From positions 1-36,324 of the forward strand of contig CALFTO010000006.1 in NCBI GenBank assembly GCA_937916195.1: 36,324 nt of DNA, in the 5' to 3' direction. Shown here piece after piece: positions 17,788 to 24,433 of the stretch. Made by a program: the position numbers and the translations under genes. The notes beneath the pieces were generated by a model that was given only the letters and a program-made list of their open reading frames with translations, made no database searches and was not told where the DNA came from. Each line of letters opens with the position of its first letter. Positions within the stretch are counted from its first letter, which is position 1. The DNA comes from an uncultured Clostridia bacterium (GTDB taxonomy: Bacteria; Bacillota; Clostridia; Oscillospirales; Acutalibacteraceae).

Positions 17788-18768
17788 ATGATTAAAGAGG
17801 CAATCGGAACCGGTACAACGGTTGAAGAGGCAAAAGCCGCTGCCATGGTTGAGCTTGGTATCAGCGATTTTGACGATTTCAACGTTGAAGTTTTACAGAT
17901 TCCTGCAAAGAAATTTCTTGGTCTTTTCGGCGGAAGTCCCGCAAAGGTTAAGGTAACAATTGAAGTTGCTGACCCCAAGCCCGAAAAGAAACAGCATAAC
18001 AATAAAAATCACAAGAAAAATGAAAATAAAAAGCCCGTTCAGAAGAATGAGGCTAAAAAGCAAGAGAAAAAAGCAGAGCCTAAAAAGGAAGTAAATGAAG
18101 TTAAAGAAACTGCTCCCGAGCTTCCTTTGGTTGAGACAAATCTCTATAAAGAAACTGCTGATTATATTAAATCAATCGTTCTCGGTCTTGGAATGACAGA
18201 GTGTGAAATCAAAGAAATGTCAAACGAAGAAGAAATTTACTTTGAGCTTGACTGTGGCGACGATTACGGTATTATTATCGGTAAGCGTGGCGAAACACTT
18301 GACGCTATTCAGTATCTTGCAAGAATGATGGCTAATAAGGGCAATTCAAGTTATAAGAGAGTTGCAATCAATGTTGGTAACTATCGTGCAAAGCGTGAAG
18401 AAACTCTTAAAATTCTCGCACGTAAAACTGCTATGAAAGCAGTTCGTCAGGGCAGAAGCATTTCTCTTGAGCCCATGAACCCATATGAGAGAAGAATTAT
18501 CCACACAGCCGTTCAAGAGGTTGAAGGTGCAACTTCTCATTCAGTAGGTTCAGACCTTGACAGACGAGTTGTTATTACTCCCGTTGAGGGTGCAAGAAAC
18601 GGAGGTAACCGTGGCGGCAGAAATAACCGTAACGGTGGCAGACGCGAGAGAAAAGAAGCTTATAAGCCTGAGATTTCTCCCGACAGAGCTCCAAAGAGCG
18701 ACATTGACGGCGGCTCACTTTACGGTAAAGTTGAGTTCCGTTCAGTAGCTTCTACAACAGAAGAATAA
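17788..18768 (+). CDS. jag: Jag/KhpB RNA-binding protein
   Basis: A 326-residue cytoplasmic RNA-binding protein with the three Jag parts in order: an N-terminal Jag-N domain (residues 1-53, ending KKFLGLFGGSPAKV), a lysine/asparagine/glutamate-rich linker (about 58-110), a KH domain with IIIGKRGETLDAIQYLAR, and an R3H domain with NPYERRIIHTAVQE near 230-245. A glycine/arginine/asparagine-rich tail of about 60 residues follows, itself a possible RNA-binding region. Jag (KhpB) acts with KhpA in control of cell division and elongation in related bacteria. It follows yidC closely. In Bacillus mnmE would come next, but here a DUF559 cassette does. Confidence 0.93.
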   Translation: MIKEAIGTGTTVEEAKAAAMVELGISDFDDFNVEVLQIPAKKFLGLFGGSPAKVKVTIEVADPKPEKKQHNNKNHKKNENKKPVQKNEAKKQEKKAEPKKEVNEVKETAPELPLVETNLYKETADYIKSIVLGLGMTECEIKEMSNEEEIYFELDCGDDYGIIIGKRGETLDAIQYLARMMANKGNSSYKRVAINVGNYRAKREETLKILARKTAMKAVRQGRSISLEPMNPYERRIIHTAVQEVEGATSHSVGSDLDRRVVITPVEGARNGGNRGGRNNRNGGRRERKEAYKPEISPDRAPKSDIDGGSLYGKVEFRSVASTTEE

Positions 18769-18790
18769 TTTTTAAAGTTTTGGTGGAAAA

Positions 18791-18840
18791 GCCTCCCTTG
18801 TCAAAGGGAGGGGGACCGCCATAGGCGGTGGAGGGATTCA
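18791..18840 (+). repeat. Left 50-bp inverted-repeat arm of cassette copy 1
   Basis: The arm contains two hairpins. The outer one is CCTCCCTT-GTCA-AAGGGAGG and the inner one ACCGCC-ATA-GGCGGT, followed by GGAGGGATTCA. The hairpins carry no T-run, so they are not ordinary terminators. Confidence 0.85.
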
Positions 18841-18874
18841 TTCTCCACTGCTTTTTTAATAATGAGGACTAATT

Positions 18875-19234
18875 ATGGATTACAAACATAATCCCAAATT
18901 GACTGAAAATGCGAGAAATCTGCGTAAAAATATGACTAAAGAAGAAAAGCGTCTTTGGTATAACTATCTTAAAGATTGTCCTGTAAGATTTTTAAGGCAA
19001 AAAGTTATTGATAATTTTATAGTTGATTTTTATTGTTCATCATTAAAACTGATTATAGAATTAGACGGTTCGCAACACTATGATGAAAAAGGCTTAAATA
19101 AATATGATAAAATCAGAACAGAAAAATTGGAAAAACGAGATTTGACAATAATTCGTATCCCAAACAATGAAATATGGTACAATTTTGATGGGGTATGTGA
19201 ATATATAGATAATTTTATTAAAAATAATAAGTAA
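18875..19234 (+). CDS. DUF559 endonuclease-domain protein (Vsr-like, intact copy)
   Basis: A 119-residue protein of the DUF559 family, which shares the PD-(D/E)XK nuclease fold with very-short-patch-repair (Vsr) enzymes. The core is seen in RQKVIDNFIVDFYC (candidate metal ligand D51) and LIIELDGSQHYD (E62, D64, H68), followed by DKIRTEKLEKR and IIRIPNNEIW, the usual family ending. The N-terminal helix is lysine-rich (NPKLTENARNLRKNMTKEEKRLW). The start at 18875 has GAGGA 7-11 bases before it. The gene fills the space between the cassette arms. No methyltransferase or repair partner is nearby, so a role in cassette mobility or maintenance is possible but unproven; DNA cleavage itself is inferred from the fold. 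Confidence 0.88.
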   Translation: MDYKHNPKLTENARNLRKNMTKEEKRLWYNYLKDCPVRFLRQKVIDNFIVDFYCSSLKLIIELDGSQHYDEKGLNKYDKIRTEKLEKRDLTIIRIPNNEIWYNFDGVCEYIDNFIKNNK

Positions 19235-19284
19235 TGAATCCCTCCACCATCTTCGATGGTCCCCCTCCCTTTGACAAGGGAGGC
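19235..19284 (-). repeat. Right 50-bp inverted-repeat arm of cassette copy 1
   Basis: It is the reverse complement of the left arm except in the inner hairpin, which reads ACCATC-TTC-GATGGT. Two base pairs differ from the left arm and both changed on both sides, keeping the stem. The other changes are in the loop. Confidence 0.85.
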
Positions 19285-19313
19285 TGTTGAGGAATTTCAA
19301 GGAATGAAATATT

Positions 19314-21179
19314 ATGGAATACTTCGCAAAGGAATATGACATTGCCGTTATCGGTGCAGGTCACGCAGGAATAGAAGCGGCACTTGCATCTGCCCGCCTT
19401 GGCGCAAAAACGGTGATTTTCACAATCAATATGGATTGGGTTGGCAATATGCCCTGCAACCCATCAATCGGCGGAACTTCAAAGGGACATTTAGTTCGTG
19501 AGATTGACGCCCTCGGTGGTGAGATGGGTATTGCCGCAGATAAAAACTCAATACAAACAAGAATGCTCAACCGAGGCAAAGGCCCTGCGGTTCATTCTTT
19601 GCGTGCCCAGATTGACCGTCGCGAGTATTCAAAATATATGAAACACATTCTTGAATTGCAAGAAAACCTTGATATGAAGCAGGCAGAAATCGTTGACCTT
19701 TATAAAGAGGGCGATTTGTTTATGCTTAAAACACAGCTTGAGGCAATTTATTCCGCCAAGGCTGTAATTCTTGCAACAGGAACATTTCTCGGCGGAAGAA
19801 TTTATATTGGTGATGTGTCATATGAAAGCGGGCCCGACGGTATGTTTGCTGCTACCCGACTTTCAGAAGCACTCAAGAAAATGGATATTCCGCTTCGCAG
19901 ATTTAAAACAGGTACTCCCTCACGAGTTAATAGACGCAGTGTTGATTTTTCAGAGTTGGAAATTCAAGAGGGTGACGAGCAGATTGTTCCATTCTCATTC
20001 GACACAACAGAATTACCCGAAAACAAATCTGTTTGCCATATTACATATACAAACGAAGAAACAAAGAGAATAATTCTTGAAAACATTCACCGCTCCCCTC
20101 TTTATTCGGGAAAAATTGAGGGTGTTGGCCCTCGTTATTGCCCCAGTATTGAAGATAAAATCGTTAGATTTGAAGAAAAAGAGCGTCACCAACTCTTTAT
20201 TGAGCCTTGCGGACTTGATACGGAAGAATTATATTTGCAGGGTATGTCCTCATCACTTCCCGAAGATGTCCAGCTTAAATTTTTGAGAAGTATTAAAGGT
20301 CTTGAAAATGTTGAGGTTATGCGTACTGCATATGCCATTGAATATGACTGCGTTGACCCGTTGGCACTCAAGGCTTCACTTGAATTCAGTAATATTGAAA
20401 ATCTTTTCGGTGCAGGTCAGTTCAACGGCTCTTCAGGATATGAAGAAGCCGCGGCGCAGGGACTTGTGGCGGGCATAAATGCTTATAACAAAATCAACGG
20501 TAAAGAGCCGTTTATTCTTGACCGCGCAAGCTCATATATCGGTACACTTATTGATGACCTTGTAACAAAGGGTTGCTCCGACCCATACAGAATGATGACC
20601 TCGCGTAGTGAATACAGACTTTTACTACGTCAAGATAATGCGGATATCCGTCTTACACAGATGGGATATGAGCAGGGCTTAGTTTCTCAAGAAAAATATG
20701 ACCGCTTCTGTAAGAAAATGAAGCTTATAAAAGAAGAGCGTGAAAGAGTTGAGAGCATTACAATTGCCCCCTCACCCGAAATCAACGAAATGCTTGTTTC
20801 ACGTGAAACAGCACCAATGAAAACGGGAATTCGACTTGCAGAGCTTATTAAACGTCCACAGCTTGATTATGCGTGTCTCACACCATTTGACAAAACCCGA
20901 CCGGAATTGACACCCGATATTTTTGAACAGGTTGAAATTGATTTGAAATACGAGGGATACATTAAGCGTCAGCAAGCAAAGGTTAATGAAATGCGACGAC
21001 TTGAGGTTAAGAAAATTCCTGCGGATATAAATTATGACGATGTTTATTCTCTTCGCCTTGAAGCCCGCGAAAAGCTTAAAAAGGTGCGCCCCGAAAGTGT
21101 GGGACAAGCCTCCCGAATTAGCGGAGTTTCACCGTCGGATATTTCAGTTTTATTGATTTATCTTTCAAAAAATGAATGA
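19314..21179 (+). CDS. mnmG: tRNA uridine-5-carboxymethylaminomethyl modification enzyme MnmG
   Basis: A 621-residue FAD enzyme that works with MnmE on wobble uridine 34. The dinucleotide-binding motif GAGHAG is at residues 14-19, with NPSIGGTSKGHLVREIDALGG and RGPAVHSLRAQ-type segments (here GKGPAVHSLRAQIDR) following. GAGQFNGSSGYEEAAAQG near 370-390 is the second FAD signature, and EYRLLLRQDNADIRLT and the helical C-terminal domain complete the family pattern. Length is normal. It is flanked on both sides by DUF559 cassettes and contains a consensus parS site in its reading frame. Start ATG 19314 follows AAGGAATG. Confidence 0.97.
   Translation: MEYFAKEYDIAVIGAGHAGIEAALASARLGAKTVIFTINMDWVGNMPCNPSIGGTSKGHLVREIDALGGEMGIAADKNSIQTRMLNRGKGPAVHSLRAQIDRREYSKYMKHILELQENLDMKQAEIVDLYKEGDLFMLKTQLEAIYSAKAVILATGTFLGGRIYIGDVSYESGPDGMFAATRLSEALKKMDIPLRRFKTGTPSRVNRRSVDFSELEIQEGDEQIVPFSFDTTELPENKSVCHITYTNEETKRIILENIHRSPLYSGKIEGVGPRYCPSIEDKIVRFEEKERHQLFIEPCGLDTEELYLQGMSSSLPEDVQLKFLRSIKGLENVEVMRTAYAIEYDCVDPLALKASLEFSNIENLFGAGQFNGSSGYEEAAAQGLVAGINAYNKINGKEPFILDRASSYIGTLIDDLVTKGCSDPYRMMTSRSEYRLLLRQDNADIRLTQMGYEQGLVSQEKYDRFCKKMKLIKEERERVESITIAPSPEINEMLVSRETAPMKTGIRLAELIKRPQLDYACLTPFDKTRPELTPDIFEQVEIDLKYEGYIKRQQAKVNEMRRLEVKKIPADINYDDVYSLRLEAREKLKKVRPESVGQASRISGVSPSDISVLLIYLSKNE
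20795..20810. promoter_or_regulatory. parS site inside mnmG
   Basis: TGTTTCACGTGAAACA, the 16-bp palindromic ParB/Spo0J binding consensus, occurs without mismatch in the mnmG coding sequence, where it encodes part of LVSRETAP. ParB loads here and spreads, marking the origin region for segregation. Confidence 0.92.
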
Positions 21180-21186
21180 TGATTAA

Positions 21187-21236
21187 GCCTCCCTTGTCAA
21201 AGGGAGGGGGACCGCCGTAGGCGGTGGAGGGATTCA
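21187..21236 (+). repeat. Left 50-bp inverted-repeat arm of cassette copy 2
   Basis: Hairpins CCTCCCTT-GTCA-AAGGGAGG and ACCGCC-GTA-GGCGGT. The arm ends GGAGGGATTCA; this GGAGG (21226-21230) is 7 bases before the original ATG at 21238, so the arm supplies the ribosome binding site. Confidence 0.88.
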
Positions 21237-21237
21237 T

Positions 21238-21599
21238 ATGGATTATAAACACAATCCCAAATTAACTGAAAATGCAAAAAATCTTCGCAGAATATGACTA
21301 AAGAAGAAAAACATCTTTGGTATGATTATCTTAAAGATTGTCCTGTAAGATTTTTAAGGCAAAAAGTTATTGATAATTTTATAGTTGATTTTTATTGTTC
21401 ATCATTAAAACTGATTATAGAATTAGACGGTTCGCAACACTATGATGAAAAAGGTATAATTAAGAAGGATAAAATAAGAACAGAAAAACTTGAAAAAAGA
21501 GAACTTACCGTTATTCGTATTCCAAATAACGAAATATGGCACAACTTTGACGGAGTATGTGAATATATAGATGATTATGTAAAAACAAGTATGAAGTGA
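21238..21599 (+). pseudogene. DUF559 endonuclease-domain gene, frameshifted copy
   Basis: The original start at 21238 gives MDYKHNPKLTENAKNLR, like copy 1. A one-base deletion at codon 18 (copy 1 CGTAAAAATATG, copy 2 CGCAGAATATG) then leads to a stop at 21295-21297. Translation could restart at the ATG 21294, two bases before, giving a 101-residue protein that keeps the whole nuclease core: VDFYC, IELDGSQHYD and IRIPNNEIW. It would lack only the first 19 residues of copy 1, and that ATG has no clear ribosome binding site; coupling to the short upstream frame is possible because ATG and TGA overlap. Between 21327 and 21454 the DNA is identical to copy 1. Confidence 0.8.
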
Positions 21600-21606
21600 G
21601 AGATTT

Positions 21607-21656
21607 TGAATCCCTCCACCGCCTACGGCGGTCCCCCTCCCTTTGACAAGGGAGGC
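21607..21656 (-). repeat. Right 50-bp inverted-repeat arm of cassette copy 2
   Basis: Exact reverse complement of 21187-21236, including the inner hairpin loop. It begins 7 bases after the nuclease stop codon and is followed by TGTT, as in copy 1. Confidence 0.88.
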
Positions 21657-21687
21657 TGTTTGGTTTTGCAATATTTAGAGGTTTTAT

Positions 21688-22401
21688 ATGTTAAACAAAG
21701 AACTTTTTTTCAACACAATTCAAAAATTTGATGTTACGATTGACAAAGACGCTTTTGCTCGCCTTGACAAATTTGCAGAAATGCTTATTGAAACAAATAA
21801 GAGCTTCAATCTCACTGCAATCAAAGAGCCCGATGATGTAACGGTCAAGCATTTTGCTGATTGTCTTGCTATTTTCAAATATGTGGATATTCCCGAAAAC
21901 GCAAAGATTATTGATGTGGGCACAGGCGCAGGCTTTCCCGGTCTGGTATTAAAGCTTGCCCGCCCCGATATTAAAATGACATTTCTCGACAGTACCCGCA
22001 AGAAGTTAGGCTTTATTGAGAATGTGCTGAATAAATGTGGCGTTGAGGGTGAAATTCTTCATATGAGAGCTGAAGAAGCGGCACAGCTTACAAAATATCG
22101 TGAGCAATTTGATTTTGCAACGGCTCGCGCAGTTGCGGCACTCCCCGTTCTTTCTGAATACTGCTTGCCTTTTGTAAAACAAAATGGTAGCTTTATTTCA
22201 ATGAAATCTGCCGAGAGTAACGAGGAAATCGGCGAGGCAAAAAAGGCAATTGGTATTTTGGGCGGAAAAATCGAAGAGGATATTGTGTTCGATTTAGTCG
22301 AAAATATGCCCCGCAGAATAATTAAAATTAAAAAGAATTCGCAAACCCCGACAAAATATCCCCGACCATCTGCACAAATCGCGAAAAAACTTTTAAAATA
22401 A
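21688..22401 (+). CDS. rsmG: 16S rRNA (guanine-527-N7) methyltransferase RsmG
   Basis: A 237-residue methyltransferase of normal length. The SAM-binding loop DVGTGAGFPGLVLK is near residues 72-85, preceded by KHFADCL and followed by LDSTRKKLGFIENV. The region RAEEAAQ...FDFATARAVAALPVL matches GidB/RsmG. It methylates N7 of G527 in the 530 loop of 16S rRNA, using S-adenosylmethionine. The start ATG at 21688 follows AGAGG. It stands in its standard place between mnmG and the noc/parAB group, but the second DUF559 cassette separates it from mnmG. Confidence 0.96.
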   Translation: MLNKELFFNTIQKFDVTIDKDAFARLDKFAEMLIETNKSFNLTAIKEPDDVTVKHFADCLAIFKYVDIPENAKIIDVGTGAGFPGLVLKLARPDIKMTFLDSTRKKLGFIENVLNKCGVEGEILHMRAEEAAQLTKYREQFDFATARAVAALPVLSEYCLPFVKQNGSFISMKSAESNEEIGEAKKAIGILGGKIEEDIVFDLVENMPRRIIKIKKNSQTPTKYPRPSAQIAKKLLK

Positions 22402-22447
22402 TAGCGAAAACCGTTGATAACAAGCCATTTTAGGCGAACGAATTTTC

Positions 22448-22477
22448 TTTACAAATCAACCTCCAAGGTGCTATGAT
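22448..22477 (+). promoter_or_regulatory. Candidate promoter of the noc-like gene
   Basis: TTTACA at 22448-22453 and TATGAT at 22472-22477 with 18 bases between. Transcription would begin about 28 bases before the chosen start codon at 22512. Confidence 0.5.
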
Positions 22478-22511
22478 TTACTCAAGGACAAGCACTGCGG
22501 AGGTTTTTCTT

Positions 22512-23336
22512 ATGAGACGGCAGAACAAAGCAAAAGAAGAAAACAGAATACATTTAATTCCTCAAAGCGACATTCTCCCAAATCCCAATCAACCGAGAAA
22601 AAGGTTTGATTATGACGAGCTTGAGGGGTTAGCCCAAAGTATTCGTACAAACGGAATTCTTCAGCCCTTGCTTGTGCGTTCACTTGACGGCGGTAAATAT
22701 GAGCTGATTGCAGGCGAGCGCAGACTTCGTGCTTCAAGACTTATCGGGCTGACAACTGTGCCATGTATTGTCACCGAGATTTCTGAAACAGACTCCGCTG
22801 TGTTCGCGGTCCTTGAAAACCTGCAAAGACAAAATCTTGATTATTTTGAAGAAGCAGAAGCACTGGCAACTCTTGTAACTGATTATCGTATGAGTCAGGA
22901 CGAGCTTTGCAAACGATTAGGCAGAGCACAGTCCACCCTCTCTAATAAATTGAGATTGCTGAAACTCAGCGACGAAATGCGTTATCAGATTAGCCGTGCA
23001 GGGCTTACCGAACGACACGCAAGAGCATTACTTTCTTTAACTGACGAGGTTCAACGCTCGCGTGCATTATCAATTATAATTGAAAGACATCTGACCGTTA
23101 GCGAAAGTGAGACGCTTATTGACCAGATGCTTCGTAAAAATGAAGCACCGAAAAGACAGATGCTTAAAGGCTTTAAGGATATCCGCATTTTTATAAATAC
23201 TCTTAATAATGCGGTTGACAACATTCGTCGTGCAGGAATTGACGCAGATTCCGTTAAAACTGAAACTGACGAATACGTTGAGTACATTGTGCGAATTCCA
23301 AAGCTTGACGATAATGTCAAGCAGATTGCAACTTGA
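22512..23336 (+). CDS. noc: ParB/Noc-like DNA-binding protein
   Basis: A 274-residue ParB-family protein, paralogous to the parB gene 1.1 kb downstream. The ParB N-domain has NPNQPRKRFD, ELIAGERRLRA (the GERR CTP-binding motif) and ENLQRQNLDYFEEAEAL. The helix-turn-helix follows at SQDELCKRLGRAQSTLSNKLRLL. Its place just after rsmG and before parA is that of Noc, the nucleoid occlusion factor of Bacillus. I choose ATG 22512 because GGAGG (22499-22503) lies 8 bases before it; an ATG at 22473 would give 13 more residues with no such site. No Noc-type site ATTTCCCGGGAAAT is visible, so a ParB-like specificity is also possible. Confidence 0.85.
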   Translation: MRRQNKAKEENRIHLIPQSDILPNPNQPRKRFDYDELEGLAQSIRTNGILQPLLVRSLDGGKYELIAGERRLRASRLIGLTTVPCIVTEISETDSAVFAVLENLQRQNLDYFEEAEALATLVTDYRMSQDELCKRLGRAQSTLSNKLRLLKLSDEMRYQISRAGLTERHARALLSLTDEVQRSRALSIIIERHLTVSESETLIDQMLRKNEAPKRQMLKGFKDIRIFINTLNNAVDNIRRAGIDADSVKTETDEYVEYIVRIPKLDDNVKQIAT

Positions 23337-23376
23337 TAAAACCACTCCATCCCCCGATGTCGAGTGATTTTATATA

Positions 23377-23450
23377 GTGGCGAAAGCCACCCATATCCTT
23401 CTCTTTCACACCCCACATCCACAGCGAAAGGCTCCCGAAAGGGAGTCTTT
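23377..23450 (+). terminator. Hairpin and probable terminator after noc
   Basis: A first hairpin, GTGGC-GAAA-GCCAC at 23377-23390, is followed by a longer one with arms AAAGGCTCCC (23427-23436) and GGGAGTCTTT (23441-23450), loop GAAA and one G-T pair, then TGCTTT. The second is a reasonable intrinsic terminator separating noc from parAB. Confidence 0.6.
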
Positions 23451-23490
23451 TGCTTTATAAATGCGAAATGCTGAATTCGAAATGCGATAT

Positions 23491-23506
23491 TGTTTCACGT
23501 GAAACA
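23491..23506. promoter_or_regulatory. parS site upstream of parA
   Basis: An exact TGTTTCACGTGAAACA palindrome in the noc-parA gap, about 150 bases before the parA start. It is a loading site for the ParB encoded downstream. Confidence 0.95.
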
Positions 23507-23586
23507 ACAAAATTTATAGTTTTACTAAATATTTCCTTATAATTTGTAAATTTTCTTTATTTGCACTTTAATTTTTTGTTTTTATG

Positions 23587-23595
23587 TGTTATACT
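23587..23595 (+). promoter_or_regulatory. Candidate extended -10 promoter of parA
   Basis: TGTTATACT is an extended -10 element. A TTGCAC at 23561-23566 is too far away (23 bases) to be a standard -35, so activity would rest on the extended -10. Confidence 0.4.
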
Positions 23596-23657
23596 TATGT
23601 AAAATCGGGTATTAGGGTGTGAAAAAACACCTTTTTACTGTTTCGGAGTGGGATTTC

Positions 23658-24422
23658 TTGGCAAAAGTCGTTTCAATTATCAACCAAAAGGGCGGTGTGG
23701 GTAAAACTACAACTGCCGTAAGCCTTGCCGCCGCTGTGGGTGCTAAAGGCTTTAAGGTTTTGCTTGCAGATATTGACCCACAGGGTAATTCTACAAGTGG
23801 ATTTGGTATAAACAAACGCAAAATCGTGAATTCTTCTTATGATATTCTCGTTAAGGACATAAATGCCAACGATGCAGTTGTTAAAACGCAGTTTAAAAAT
23901 GTTGATATTATTCCCGCCGATTTAAACCTTGCAGGTGCAGAGGTTGAGCTGATTGAAATTGAAAAGCGTGAAAGCCGGTTAAAAATGGCGGTGGCACAGC
24001 TTTGGGATAAATATGACTATATTTTCTTTGACTGCCCCCCCTCTCTCGGTCTTATAACAATCAACGCATTAACTGCTTCCGACACATTTTTAGTTCCCGT
24101 TCAGTGCGAATTCTATGCACTTGAGGGCTTGGCACAGTTAATGGCAACCGTTCGTCAGGTTAAAAGACTTTATAACCCTCATATTGAGCTTGAGGGAGTT
24201 TTGCAGACAATGTATGACGGTAGACTTAACCTTACTCAGCAGGTTGTGACAGAAATAAAGAAATTCTTTCCCAACAAGGTTTATAAAACCACAATTCCGA
24301 GAAATGTAAGACTTTCAGAGGCTCCGTCTTTTGGTGAGCCGATTATGTATTATGATAAGAATTCCAAGGGTGCAATCGCTTATAACGAGTTTGCCGAGGA
24401 GTTTTTAGCACAGCAAAAATGA
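23658..24422 (+). CDS. parA: Chromosome partitioning ATPase ParA (Soj)
   Basis: A 254-residue Walker-type ATPase that binds DNA non-specifically when ATP-bound and works with ParB on origin segregation; in Bacillus the homologue Soj also regulates DnaA. The deviant Walker A is KGGVGKTTT at residues 11-19, Walker A' is DIDPQGNST, and Walker B is YIFFDCPPSLG. A GTG at 23619 opens the frame 13 codons earlier. I prefer the TTG at 23658, because GGAG at 23645-23648 precedes it by 9 bases and the protein then begins MAKVVSIINQKGG, the usual family N-terminus. parB follows after 11 bases. Confidence 0.95.
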   Translation: MAKVVSIINQKGGVGKTTTAVSLAAAVGAKGFKVLLADIDPQGNSTSGFGINKRKIVNSSYDILVKDINANDAVVKTQFKNVDIIPADLNLAGAEVELIEIEKRESRLKMAVAQLWDKYDYIFFDCPPSLGLITINALTASDTFLVPVQCEFYALEGLAQLMATVRQVKRLYNPHIELEGVLQTMYDGRLNLTQQVVTEIKKFFPNKVYKTTIPRNVRLSEAPSFGEPIMYYDKNSKGAIAYNEFAEEFLAQQK

Positions 24423-24433
24423 GGTGAATGAGA

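Larger units (their letters stand above)
18791..19284 (+). mobile_element. DUF559 nuclease cassette, copy 1
   Basis: This 494-bp unit consists of a 50-bp left arm (18791-18840), one DUF559 gene and a 50-bp right arm (19235-19284) in inverted orientation, 44 of 50 bases matching. The right arm begins on the base after the stop codon. No transposase is present and no target-site duplication is evident, though both copies are followed by TGTT. It sits between jag and mnmG, in the same direction as both. A second copy lies between mnmG and rsmG. It resembles a minimal nuclease-carrying mobile element; that it moves is inference from its two-copy, end-defined structure. Confidence 0.7.
21187..21656 (+). 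mobile_element. DUF559 nuclease cassette, copy 2
   Basis: This 470-bp unit has the same architecture as copy 1, but its two 50-bp arms (21187-21236 and 21607-21656) are exact reverse complements, 50 of 50. The left arm starts 7 bases after the mnmG stop, and the right arm ends 31 bases before rsmG. The nuclease gene inside is frameshifted. Perfect arms together with a damaged gene suggest either recent arrival or repair of the arms by recombination. Confidence 0.7.

Noticed and set aside
18791..19284. Insertion sequence with a transposase
   Set aside because: The encoded protein has DUF559 nuclease motifs, no DDE or HUH transposase residues, and no clear target-site duplication is seen.
18791..21656. 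CRISPR array, suggested by repeated units of about 50 bp
   Set aside because: There are only four copies, in inverted pairs around genes, with no regular spacers and no cas genes.
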